Shown here: positions 1-7,674 of the stretch, one piece after another
Position numbering within the stretch: the first letter of the stretch is position 1
Layout: each line of letters opens with the position of its first letter
Source: Methylotenera_A sp036675645
Lineage (GTDB): Bacteria; Pseudomonadota; Gammaproteobacteria; Burkholderiales; Methylophilaceae
Direction: 5' to 3'
NCBI GenBank assembly: GCA_036675645.1
Contig: JAKFEP010000129.1
Location: 1 to 15,937 of the forward strand
Length of the DNA stretch: 15,937 nt
Translations under genes and position numbers: made by a program
The notes under the pieces: model-generated
Told to the model about the DNA's origin: nothing
Database searches by the model: none
What the model saw: only the letters and a program-made list of their open reading frames with translations

Positions 1-1083
1 GGCTTGCGTTGGGTTAAGCAGTGCATGTGCGTTAGCCTGTTCTTGAATTGCCGCGTCAGCTTGCAGCAATTCAAAAAGCCGTTCAGCCGCCCCTGCCGCA
101 CGCATAATATCCCCCCATACTTCAGCCATGGTGCCTACTGCACCGGCCACCATCATGGCGTACAGTACAAATGACGCCAATTCACCGCCAGACATAGTGC
201 CAGCGTTGACTTGCCGCGCGCCCACCCATAACACAAAAATAATGGTGCCTAAAACCGCGGTGACCATCAGCATGGTAAGCAATGCTCGTACTTTGACGCG
301 TTTTAATGCGGTCGTAAAACTTAAATCAGCTGATTTGCTGAAGCGCGTGATTTCGGTTTGCTCTTGTGTGTACGACTGCACGGTGGGCATCGCGTTTAAA
401 ATTTCCCCCGCCATGGCGCTACTATCAGCAATGCGGTCTTGCGATTCGCGGGATAGTTTTTTGACCTTGCGGCCAATTAAAATAATGGGTAATACCAATA
501 TCAACATTAAACCGAAGTTAAGAGAGAACAAAACAATGTTAGTTACCGCTAACATAATCATGCCGCCAATAAACTGGAACAAGCTGCGTAAGCCCATGGA
601 AACGGAACTGCCAACGACGGTCTGAATCAAGGTGGTATCGCCCGTTAAGCGCGATAACACTTCGCCGGTTTGTGTGGTTTCAAAAAACTGTGGGCTCTGC
701 GTCATGACGCGTGCATAAACCGCACTGCGCACATCTGCTGTCACGCGTTCTCCCACCCAGGATACTGTGTAATAACGCCAGGCAATCATCAGCGCCCAAA
801 AAGTGGCCAGTGCTAACATCACCAAAAAATGGCCATTTAAACTCAGGTTACCAATTAAACCCGAATGGGTGGTCGCAGGTTTTGTGACAAAGCCAAAATC
901 AATGAGGTCACGAAACGCCAACGGCACCAATAACAGGGTCGCTGAACCTAACGTAAGCAACACAAAGGCTAATAGTACTTTTGCCCGATAAGGGTGCAAA
1001 AATGACCATAGATTTGCCAATGATGAAAGTTTTTTTATAGGGGCGTTTAATGGCGCTGGAGAAAATGAGGCAGTTGTTTGCAT
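1..1083 (-). CDS. MsbA-related ABC exporter, N-terminal membrane half (partial)
   Basis: This is the start of a half-size ABC exporter: one membrane domain to be followed by one nucleotide-binding domain, working as a dimer in the inner membrane. I translated 361 codons from the ATG at 1083-1081 down to base 1 with no stop. Hydrophobic spans lie near residues 34-54, 84-102, 165-205 (two), 268-288 and 304-322, consistent with the six-helix ABC transmembrane fold. The stretch ETTQTGEVLSRLTGD (135-149) and the SQDRIADSSAMAGEILNA region (214-231) are typical of the MsbA-related subfamily (TIGR02204-like). The visible part ends in the linker after AAERLFELL (332-340), so Walker A, the signature motif and Walker B all lie outside the window. 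The substrate is unknown; lipid or drug export is the family range. No clear Shine-Dalgarno sequence precedes the ATG. It is transcribed divergently from cstA. Confidence 0.9.
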   Translation of the reverse strand, partial: MQTTASFSPAPLNAPIKKLSSLANLWSFLHPYRAKVLLAFVLLTLGSATLLLVPLAFRDLIDFGFVTKPATTHSGLIGNLSLNGHFLVMLALATFWALMIAWRYYTVSWVGERVTADVRSAVYARVMTQSPQFFETTQTGEVLSRLTGDTTLIQTVVGSSVSMGLRSLFQFIGGMIMLAVTNIVLFSLNFGLMLILVLPIILIGRKVKKLSRESQDRIADSSAMAGEILNAMPTVQSYTQEQTEITRFSKSADLSFTTALKRVKVRALLTMLMVTAVLGTIIFVLWVGARQVNAGTMSGGELASFVLYAMMVAGAVGTMAEVWGDIMRAAGAAERLFELLQADAAIQEQANAHALLNPTQA

Positions 1084-1193
1084 GATTTCAATTTATAAAA
1101 TTAACAGGTGATAGTAGCATTAAAGGCCACTACGAGGTGTTGGCTTAACAGCTTGGATTCAATAGCTTAGTGTGATTTATATGTAGCGTGCTT

Positions 1194-1199
1194 TATACT
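1194..1199 (+). promoter_or_regulatory. candidate -10 box for cstA
   Basis: TATACT lies 41 bases upstream of the cstA ATG, in the 157-base divergent spacer between the ABC exporter and cstA. The region 17 bases upstream (around 1170-1176, TGTGAT) is a poor -35 match, so this promoter would probably need an activator. Assigned by eye only. Confidence 0.3.
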
Positions 1200-1240
1200 A
1201 AGCAATATTACAATAAGTAAAATTGTTAACAAAGTCAGTC

Positions 1241-3310
1241 ATGAACAAAACCATCAAATCATTCATCTGGATTGCCATTGCCATTTTGGGCGCATTTGCT
1301 TTAAGCGCCATCGCCCTGAATCGGGGTGAGCGTATTAATGCGCTGTGGTTAATTACAGCGGCTGCCTGTATCTATGCCATTGCGTACCGCTTCTATGCAG
1401 CGTGGATTGCCGCCAAAGTGTTGGTGATAGACGAGACCCGTGCCACGCCAGCTGAAAGATTAGATAACGGCCGTGATTTTTTACCCACTAATAAGTGGGT
1501 GGTGTTTGGCCATCATTTTGCAGCCATTGCTGGGCCGGGCCCGCTAATTGGACCAACGCTGGCGGCGCAATTTGGCTATCTTCCCGGTACTTTGTGGATA
1601 TTAATTGGTGCGGTGCTGGGCGGTGCGGTACAAGACATGGTGACGCTGTTTTTCTCCACGCGTAGAAACGGCAGAAGCTTAGGGCAGATGGCGCGCGACG
1701 AAATAGGGGTGGTTGGCGGTACAGCGGCACTGATTGGCACCTTTTTAATCATGATTATCCTCATCGCTGTGTTGGGTCTGGTGGTGGTCAATGCCATGAA
1801 ACATAGTCCGTGGGCAACTTCAACGGTGGCGGCGACCATACCTATCGCGATGATTATTGGCATTTATATGCGGCAGATCCGCCCTGGACGGGTTCTAGAG
1901 GCGAGCGCAATTGGAGTTGTATTACTGCTGCTATCGGTATTTGCAGGCGGGTGGATAGACCATAACGAAACCTTACGCATATATTTTGACCACGATGGCT
2001 TACCGTTGGCCTACGCCATAATTGTCTACGGCTTTGCCGCAGCAGTATTGCCGGTGTGGCTATTATTAGCACCGCGCGATTATTTATCCACCTATATGAA
2101 ACTGGGCACCATTGTTTTGCTGGCAGTGGCGATCATTATTTTACGGCCGGAAATTCATATGCCAGCGATCACGCAATTTACCGATGGCACTGGCCCTATT
2201 TTCGGTGGAAAGCTGTTCCCTTTTGTGTTTATTACCATTGCCTGTGGCGCCATTTCAGGCTTTCACGCATTAATTGCTTCAGGTACAACACCCAAATTAT
2301 TAGCCAACGAGCGCGATATCCGCATGATAGGCTACGGGGCGATGTTGCTGGAAAGCTTTGTGGCGATTATGGCCATGATTGCTGCTACCGTGTTGGAGCC
2401 AGGCGTGTTCTTTGCCATTAACAGCCCGGCAGGCGTGGTGGGTAAAGACGCTATTGATGCTGTGGCTAAAATTAATAGTTGGGGCTATGCGGTGACGGTT
2501 GAGCAAATGAACCAACTTGCCAAAGATATGGGGGAGAGCACTTTATTCGCCCGCACCGGCGGTGCACCTAGCTTGGCCGTGGGCATGGCCAGTATTTTTG
2601 GCAGCGCCTTTGGCAAGCACATGCTGGCACTGTGGTATCACTTTGCGATTATGTTCGAAGCAATTTTTATTCTTACCACACTAGATGCCGGCACGCGCGT
2701 GGGGCGTTTTATGTTGCAGGATATGTTGGGTAATTTCAATAAAAAACTCGGTGAAACTTCTTATATGCCGTCGGTAATATTCACCAGTGCCATCGTAGTA
2801 GGGGGTTGGGGCTACTTCTTGTATATCGGTGTGATTGACCCAAATGGCGGCGTTAACATTTTGTGGCCATTATTTGGCATTGCCAATCAAATGCTGGCGG
2901 CGATTGCTTTATGTGTGGCGACTGGAATTTTGGTTAAAAGTGGTAAGTTAAAATACGCTTGGGTGACTGGGTTGCCGTTGGCTTGGTTGGTGACAATCAC
3001 TACGACTGCGGCGTATCAAAAGATTTTCAGTGAGGATATCCGCGTGGGTTTTTTTGCTGCTGCGAATGATTTAAGTACAAAATTAGCTGCGGGCGTATTG
3101 CCAGCAGATAAAGCTGTCGTTGCACCGCAGTTGATCTTTAACCAGCAACTGGATGCTTATTTGACTATGTTCTTTGTGGCGATGTTGTGGATTGTGATTA
3201 TTGATATGCTACTGGTGTGCAGTCGCCACTTATCCGGCAAGTTTGTGTTAATAAGCTCTGAAGTGCCGCATACAGCGACACGATTAGATGACAATTGGGT
3301 GAGAGATTAA
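1241..3310 (+). CDS. cstA: CstA/BtsT-family carbon starvation transporter
   Basis: This is a large inner-membrane transporter of the CstA family. E. coli members (CstA, BtsT) take up pyruvate and have been linked to peptide uptake during carbon starvation. The product is 689 aa from this ATG, close to E. coli CstA (701 aa). It is colinear with the family: FGHHFAAIAGPGPLIGP (about 89-105), GGAVQDM (128-133), the FITIACGAISGFHALIASGT block, the WYHFAIMFEAIFILTTLDAG block and LWPLFGIANQMLAA. Many hydrophobic segments run throughout. A longer reading from TTG at 1223 adds six residues; I prefer the ATG because MNKTIKS matches the E. coli N-terminus (MNKSGKY). Neither start has a strong Shine-Dalgarno. 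The stop overlaps the start of the YbdD-like gene by one base, so the two are probably translated together. CstA and BtsT cannot be separated by eye; pyruvate uptake is the best guess. Confidence 0.93.
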   Translation: MNKTIKSFIWIAIAILGAFALSAIALNRGERINALWLITAAACIYAIAYRFYAAWIAAKVLVIDETRATPAERLDNGRDFLPTNKWVVFGHHFAAIAGPGPLIGPTLAAQFGYLPGTLWILIGAVLGGAVQDMVTLFFSTRRNGRSLGQMARDEIGVVGGTAALIGTFLIMIILIAVLGLVVVNAMKHSPWATSTVAATIPIAMIIGIYMRQIRPGRVLEASAIGVVLLLLSVFAGGWIDHNETLRIYFDHDGLPLAYAIIVYGFAAAVLPVWLLLAPRDYLSTYMKLGTIVLLAVAIIILRPEIHMPAITQFTDGTGPIFGGKLFPFVFITIACGAISGFHALIASGTTPKLLANERDIRMIGYGAMLLESFVAIMAMIAATVLEPGVFFAINSPAGVVGKDAIDAVAKINSWGYAVTVEQMNQLAKDMGESTLFARTGGAPSLAVGMASIFGSAFGKHMLALWYHFAIMFEAIFILTTLDAGTRVGRFMLQDMLGNFNKKLGETSYMPSVIFTSAIVVGGWGYFLYIGVIDPNGGVNILWPLFGIANQMLAAIALCVATGILVKSGKLKYAWVTGLPLAWLVTITTTAAYQKIFSEDIRVGFFAAANDLSTKLAAGVLPADKAVVAPQLIFNQQLDAYLTMFFVAMLWIVIIDMLLVCSRHLSGKFVLISSEVPHTATRLDDNWVRD

Positions 3311-3501
3311 TGCTAAAAACGCTTAACCATTTTTGGCACATTATTCGTCGATTGTCTGGCGATGACGCTTATGAACAATATCTTAAGCATCATAATGAGT
3401 TTCATCTCAGTTCAATTGATACGCCGCCTGCATTGTCACGTAAAGATTTTTTTAAGCTGTATCAAGACAGCCAGTGGCAAAGTATCAAACGCTGTTGCTA
3501 A
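3310..3501 (+). CDS. ybdD: YbdD/YjiX-family small partner protein of CstA
   Basis: This is a 63-aa cytoplasmic-looking protein of the YbdD/YjiX (DUF466) family, which sits directly downstream of cstA or btsT in many proteobacteria. Diagnostic features are the short length, the acidic middle with an aromatic pair (DDAYEQYLKHH), the KDFFKLYQDSQ segment matching YEEFFRERQD in E. coli YbdD, and the C-terminal basic-CC ending (KRCC, compared with ARCC). The ATG at 3310 overlaps the cstA stop as TAATG and follows a purine-rich GGGTGAGAG, so I prefer it to the upstream start at 3295. Members of this family have been reported as necessary partners for pyruvate uptake by CstA/BtsT. The terminal Cys-Cys may be functional, but how is not visible here. 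Confidence 0.88.
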   Translation: MLKTLNHFWHIIRRLSGDDAYEQYLKHHNEFHLSSIDTPPALSRKDFFKLYQDSQWQSIKRCC

Positions 3502-3525
3502 AAAAACCTGATCGCGATAAAAGTT

Positions 3526-3711
3526 TTAGGAGTTTTGATAAATTTTATCAATGTCCATTTCATCAGCTTCAGGTAATTGCTCAACCTGATATTCAGTCGC
3601 TGCTATGTCTGTTTTAAATGAGTTTATTTTCACTGGCTGATAATCAGCGATGGTGTAATTATATTGTGGTTCTTTTTTAAACAGTCTTTCAAGCAGGCTT
3701 TTCATTTTCAT
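3526..3711 (-). CDS. hypothetical 61-aa protein
   Basis: I do not recognise this ORF. It has a basic amphipathic start (MKSLLERLFKKE) and an acidic C-terminal half rich in E and D. There is no signal peptide, membrane helix, cysteine or known motif. Two in-frame ATGs (codons 1 and 3) are possible; GAGATATGAAA before the second is an acceptable ribosome-binding context. It is the only sizeable ORF in the 385-base interval between ybdD and lgt, it does not lie antisense to another gene, and it converges with ybdD. These points favour a real gene, but at this length chance cannot be excluded. Confidence 0.42.
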   Translation of the reverse strand: MKMKSLLERLFKKEPQYNYTIADYQPVKINSFKTDIAATEYQVEQLPEADEMDIDKIYQNS

Positions 3712-3720
3712 ATCTCAAAC

Positions 3721-3757
3721 AGATGGTACAGGTAGCTATGCAATCTGCATGCCATCT
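3721..3757. repeat. imperfect inverted repeat upstream of the 61-aa ORF
   Basis: AGATGGTA (3721-3728) pairs with TGCCATCT (3750-3757), with one G-U pair on plus-strand RNA and one C-A mismatch on minus-strand RNA; the loop is 21 bases. It starts 10 bases upstream of the minus-strand 61-aa ORF, so it would lie in that gene's leader. The rest of 3712-3886 is AT-rich, with nothing else that I can support. Confidence 0.3.
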
Positions 3758-3886
3758 TGATATAAAAATTAATTCATTGATTTTATTGGTTAATAAATTT
3801 AAGTTGGGAATAGTAATGATGATTTATTAAGCGAGATGTTGGATTTTCAACTGCTGAAACTACGCATATTGAATAAGCTGCTTGAA

Positions 3887-4690
3887 TTATTTGCCAAAAT
3901 AATGATTTCTTGATTTAAAAAACATCCAAATTCCAATCACAATCATCGGCAAACTTAACCACTGACCCATACTGAAGCCTAATGATAACAAACCTAAATA
4001 GGCATCAGGTTCGCGCGCATATTCGGCGATAAACCTGAAGCTGCCATAGCCAATTAAAAACAAGGCTGAGATGGCGCCTACAGGACGTTGTTTGCGTGAA
4101 AACCACCATAGGATAGTAAACAACAGCAAGCCCTCTAGCGCGAATTGATACAATTGTGATGGGTGGCGTGCAAGGTTATCTACTTGTGGAAATATCATGC
4201 CCCAAGCACTATTTGTTGGTCGGCCCCACAACTCGCCATTAATGAAATTAGCCAAACGGCCAGCGCCTAGGCCGAGAGGGACTAGCGGTGCCACAAAATC
4301 CATTATTTTCAACCAAGGTTGAGGATACTTTCGTTTAAATAACAACATCGCAACCAATACGCCTAGAAATCCGCCGTGAAAGCTCATACCACCTTGCCAC
4401 ACTTTGAAGATATCTAAAGGATGTTGTAAAAAACTCTCTAGCTGGTAGAACAAGACAAAGCCAATCCTGCCGCCTAAAATCACGCCTAAAGCCCCGTAAA
4501 ATAAAGCATCATCCAGCATCTGATTGCTCCAGCCGAACCACGGTTTATGCTTGATTTGATGCCTTCCTAAAAATAAAAAAGCCATAAATCCAAGCAAATA
4601 CATTAAACCATACCAATGAATGCCGAAGCTGTCGGTGATATGCAAGGCTATCGGGTCAAATTGTGGGTGTATAAAAGTTTGATTAAGCAT
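3887..4690 (-). CDS. lgt: prolipoprotein diacylglyceryl transferase
   Basis: Lgt moves a diacylglyceryl group from phosphatidylglycerol to the lipobox cysteine of prolipoproteins, the first step of lipoprotein maturation, in the inner membrane. The product is 267 aa, against 291 in E. coli; the difference is mostly a shorter loop before RHPSQLY (175-181). The Lgt signature GAGRLANFINGELWGR is at 142-157. Residues matching E. coli essential positions are present: H105 (H103) in SFHGG, R145 (R143) with N148 and E153 (E151), and R219 (R239) in GSFRF. The one departure from the usual signature is Ala for Gly at 147. About seven hydrophobic helices are visible. The ATG follows a pyrimidine-rich sequence with no Shine-Dalgarno. 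The gene is divergent from ilvD and stands alone on its strand. Confidence 0.97.
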   Translation of the reverse strand: MLNQTFIHPQFDPIALHITDSFGIHWYGLMYLLGFMAFLFLGRHQIKHKPWFGWSNQMLDDALFYGALGVILGGRIGFVLFYQLESFLQHPLDIFKVWQGGMSFHGGFLGVLVAMLLFKRKYPQPWLKIMDFVAPLVPLGLGAGRLANFINGELWGRPTNSAWGMIFPQVDNLARHPSQLYQFALEGLLLFTILWWFSRKQRPVGAISALFLIGYGSFRFIAEYAREPDAYLGLLSLGFSMGQWLSLPMIVIGIWMFFKSRNHYFGK

Positions 4691-4723
4691 AAATTAGGTG
4701 GAACAATGCGGTAAAATAGAAAC

Positions 4724-4729
4724 ATTATA
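4724..4729 (-). promoter_or_regulatory. candidate -10 box for lgt
   Basis: On the minus strand this reads TATAAT, a perfect sigma-70 -10, ending 33 bases upstream of the lgt ATG. The -35 region 16-18 bases further upstream is AT-rich and a poor match. It lies in the 114-base divergent spacer shared with ilvD. Confidence 0.4.
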
Positions 4730-4804
4730 CGTTTTAATAGTCTTAGTTAATAATCGCTAAGATTTGATCATTAAGATTTAATTTTTAAGGTTTAAAAGCT
4801 CATT

Positions 4805-6655
4805 ATGCCGGTTTATCGTTCTCGCACCACCACCCACGGCCGCAATATGGCGGGTGCACGCGCATTGTGGCGTGCTACAGGCATGAAAGATGGCGATTTT
4901 GAAAAGCCAATCATTGCTATTTCAAATTCGTTCACACAGTTTGTGCCAGGCCACGTGCATTTAAAAGATTTAGGCCAATTGGTTGCGCGTGAGATTGAGC
5001 GTGCCGGTGGTGTGGCTAAAGAATTTAATACGATTGCAGTGGATGATGGCATCGCCATGGGCCACGGCGGAATGCTGTATAGCCTGCCAAGCCGCGACCT
5101 GATTGCAGACAGCGTCGAATATATGGTCAATGCCCACTGTGCTGATGCATTAGTCTGCATTTCAAACTGCGACAAAATTACCCCAGGCATGCTGATGGCC
5201 GCACTACGCTTAAATATCCCAGTGGTATTTGTATCGGGTGGCCCAATGGAAGCCGGTAAAGTCAATTGGCAAGGAGAGGCGTTAAAATTAGACTTGGTGG
5301 ATGCCATGGTCGCTGCTGCTGATAGTAAGGTTTCAGATGAAAAATCTGATGCGATTGAGCGCTCGGCTTGCCCTACCTGCGGTTCTTGTTCCGGCATGTT
5401 TACCGCAAACTCAATGAATTGCTTGACTGAAGCTTTGGGCTTAAGTTTGCCTGGTAACGGTTCTACGCTTGCTACGCATGGCGCCCGCAAGCAGCTGTTT
5501 TTGCAGGCTGGCCGCTTGATTGTAGACCTTGCTAAACGCCATTATGAGCAAGATGATTACAGCGTATTGCCGCGAAATATCGCGACCATGCAGGCGTTTG
5601 AAAATGCGTTTGCATTGGATGTCGCTATGGGTGGTTCAACCAATACGGTTTTGCATTTGCTGGCAGCCGCGCATGAAGCAGGCTTAGATTTTACCATGCA
5701 GGATATTGATCGGATTTCCCGCAAAGTGCCTTGTGTGAGCAAGGTTGCGCCTGCTACCCAAAAATATCATATGGAAGATGTACATCGTGCCGGTGGCGTC
5801 ATGGGCATTTTGTCTGAACTAAGCCGTGGTGGTTTGATTCATCGCGATATTCCCACTGTGCATAGCGCGAGTATGGGAGAAGCTTTAGATAAATGGGATA
5901 TTACGACTACCACCGATGAAGAGGTGAAGAAGTTTTATCGTGCAGCCCCAGGTGGCATCCCCACTACCATTGCATTTAGTCAAAGCATGTTATGGCCAGA
6001 ATTGGACACAGATCGTGCCAATGGCTGTATTCGCGATATTGAGCACGCTTATTCAAAGGACGGCGGTTTAGCGGTGTTGTACGGCAATATTGCTTTAGAT
6101 GGCTGTATTGTAAAAACTGCGGGTGTTGACGATAGCATCCTTAAATTCACGGGTCGTGCCCGTTTATTTGAAAGCCAGGACGCAGCAGTAGAAGGCATCA
6201 TGGCAGATCAAATTGTGCCAGGTGATGTCGTGGTGATTCGTTATGAAGGTCCACGCGGCGGCCCTGGCATGCAAGAAATGCTCTACCCAACCTCTTATTT
6301 AAAATCAAAAGATTTAGGCAAGGTATGTGCCTTATTGACTGACGGACGTTTCTCAGGCGGCACCTCTGGTTTAAGTATTGGTCATGCATCGCCAGAAGCT
6401 GCAGAGGGTGGTGCGATTGGCTTGGTAGAAGAGGGCGATACCATTGAAATTGATATTCCAAACCGCACCATCCACTTGGTGGTTAGTGATGGAGAAATGG
6501 CACATCGCCGTGCGGCGATGGAAGACAAAGGTAAAGACGCCTGGAAGCCAGTCAACCGTCAGCGGCATGTATCGCCGGCATTACGAGCATACGCGGCAAT
6601 GAGCACTAGTGCGGCGCGTGGCGCAGTGCGCGATGTCTCTCAAATCGAAAAATAA
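4805..6655 (+). CDS. ilvD: dihydroxy-acid dehydratase
   Basis: IlvD dehydrates 2,3-dihydroxy-isovalerate and 2,3-dihydroxy-3-methylvalerate to the 2-oxo acids of the valine/leucine and isoleucine pathways, in the cytoplasm. At 616 aa it has exactly the E. coli length and aligns without gaps by eye. Iron-sulfur ligands are visible: C122 in SNCDKITPGM and C195 in CPTCGSCSGMF (189-199). The N-terminal site reads NSFTQ (41-45) without a third cysteine, as in the oxygen-sensitive [4Fe-4S] enzyme of E. coli rather than the three-cysteine [2Fe-2S] type. The C-terminal family signature SGGTSGLSIGHASPEAA is intact. A weak AAGG lies upstream of the start. No other ilv genes are adjacent. The next gene follows after 59 bases on the same strand, so cotranscription with the mutarotase is possible. 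Confidence 0.98.
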   Translation: MPVYRSRTTTHGRNMAGARALWRATGMKDGDFEKPIIAISNSFTQFVPGHVHLKDLGQLVAREIERAGGVAKEFNTIAVDDGIAMGHGGMLYSLPSRDLIADSVEYMVNAHCADALVCISNCDKITPGMLMAALRLNIPVVFVSGGPMEAGKVNWQGEALKLDLVDAMVAAADSKVSDEKSDAIERSACPTCGSCSGMFTANSMNCLTEALGLSLPGNGSTLATHGARKQLFLQAGRLIVDLAKRHYEQDDYSVLPRNIATMQAFENAFALDVAMGGSTNTVLHLLAAAHEAGLDFTMQDIDRISRKVPCVSKVAPATQKYHMEDVHRAGGVMGILSELSRGGLIHRDIPTVHSASMGEALDKWDITTTTDEEVKKFYRAAPGGIPTTIAFSQSMLWPELDTDRANGCIRDIEHAYSKDGGLAVLYGNIALDGCIVKTAGVDDSILKFTGRARLFESQDAAVEGIMADQIVPGDVVVIRYEGPRGGPGMQEMLYPTSYLKSKDLGKVCALLTDGRFSGGTSGLSIGHASPEAAEGGAIGLVEEGDTIEIDIPNRTIHLVVSDGEMAHRRAAMEDKGKDAWKPVNRQRHVSPALRAYAAMSTSAARGAVRDVSQIEK

Positions 6656-6714
6656 ATTTTTAATATGAATTAAACATCAATTTAAACTATAGTTAATTGA
6701 AGTGAATAAAGATA

Positions 6715-7674
6715 ATGAATACAGAAACGACAGAAATTGATGTAATGGAAACTAACACAGCAGAGTCCGGTGAGCTTAAAACAGAAAAACGTTTAAGGCT
6801 GCATGCGCATGTGCTACAAACAGTAGATGAAAGCGGCATGCAATATCTTGAAGTGGATAATCCTCTTTGCACTGCGAAGATTGCCTTGCAAGGTGCACAC
6901 GTCATGCATTGGCAACCTAAGTTTTTAAAGGATCCTGTACTGTGGTTATCAAGCAATGCCAGATATGTAAAAGGCCGTTCAATTCGTGGCGGCGTCCCTA
7001 TTTGCTGGCCATGGTTTGGCGCCCACCCCACCGATAGCACATTTTGTCCGCATGGTTTTGCTAGGGTAATTCCTTGGCGTATTATCGATGTCGACTCTAC
7101 GCCTACAGGCGCTACCCGCATCATGCTGGAGATGGTAGAAACAGAAGAAGCAAAACGCCAGTTATCTTATCCCTATGCACTGACTGTTACGATTACTGTT
7201 GGGCGGCGTTTACGCGTCGACATGTCTACTACAAATAAAGCTGACCATCCATTTGTGATTGGCGAAGCGTTTCATACCTATTTGAATATCAGCGATATAG
7301 CTAACGTAAAAATTACCGGTATGCAAGATTGTGTGTACGCAGACAAAATACTTAAGTACCAACGCCATGTAGAGCACAACGCCCTCAAGTTCAAAGGGGA
7401 ATTCGATCGTATTTACATCGATCATAGCTCGGATTGTACTTTACACGACCCGGGCTTTAATCGACTCATTCACATATCAAAATCAGGTAGCGATACTACC
7501 GTCGTATGGACACCCGGTGAAGAAAAAGCTGCACAAATGGCTGATATGGGTGCGCCCGATGAGTGGCGAAAAACAATCTGTGTGGAAACCACTAACGCTT
7601 TAGATAATATGGTGGTAATTAACCCAGGTCGTACGCATGTGATCAGCGCGGAGTATGTAATCGAGACGCTGTAA
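6715..7674 (+). CDS. D-hexose-6-phosphate mutarotase (YeaD-like aldose 1-epimerase)
   Basis: The family interconverts alpha and beta anomers of hexose 6-phosphates such as glucose 6-phosphate, using a galactose-mutarotase beta-sandwich fold in the cytoplasm. Visible family motifs in the 319-aa product are the phosphate-binding RSIRGGVPICWPWFGAHP (88-105, with R91), HGFAR (113-117), EAFHTYL (184-190, with H187), D210 in a YADK turn, and the catalytic glutamate E291 in CVETTNA. The first 25 or so residues are polar, Thr/Glu-rich and unlike E. coli YeaD; a second ATG at 6745 would remove ten of them. The Shine-Dalgarno is weak for either start. The stop overlaps the next gene's ATG (TAATG), so the two are probably translationally coupled. 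Enzyme class is secure; the exact sugar phosphate is inferred from the family. Confidence 0.92.
   Translation: MNTETTEIDVMETNTAESGELKTEKRLRLHAHVLQTVDESGMQYLEVDNPLCTAKIALQGAHVMHWQPKFLKDPVLWLSSNARYVKGRSIRGGVPICWPWFGAHPTDSTFCPHGFARVIPWRIIDVDSTPTGATRIMLEMVETEEAKRQLSYPYALTVTITVGRRLRVDMSTTNKADHPFVIGEAFHTYLNISDIANVKITGMQDCVYADKILKYQRHVEHNALKFKGEFDRIYIDHSSDCTLHDPGFNRLIHISKSGSDTTVVWTPGEEKAAQMADMGAPDEWRKTICVETTNALDNMVVINPGRTHVISAEYVIETL

Noticed and set aside
128..991. Plus-strand open frames of 165 and 62 codons at the left edge
   Set aside because: They are antisense to the ABC exporter membrane domain, which translates convincingly on the minus strand across 1-1083.
3500..3530. Possible terminator for the 61-aa ORF (run of seven T on the minus strand)
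   Set aside because: The preceding sequence offers only a three-base outer stem and a short ATCGCGAT palindrome, too weak to call.
3535..3551. Inverted repeat TTGATAA-ATT-TTATCAA resembling an FNR-like half-site pair
   Set aside because: The spacing is three rather than four bases, it lies inside the 3' end of an ORF and no promoter is near.
4813..5490. 225-codon open frame on the minus strand inside ilvD
   Set aside because: It is fully antisense to a clearly conserved gene, with shuffled low-information protein and no family resemblance; a codon-bias shadow.
6685..6694. Palindrome AACTATAGTT with a TATAGT -10-like core before the mutarotase
   Set aside because: No -35 at a suitable distance and an AT-rich context; read-through from ilvD is equally likely.
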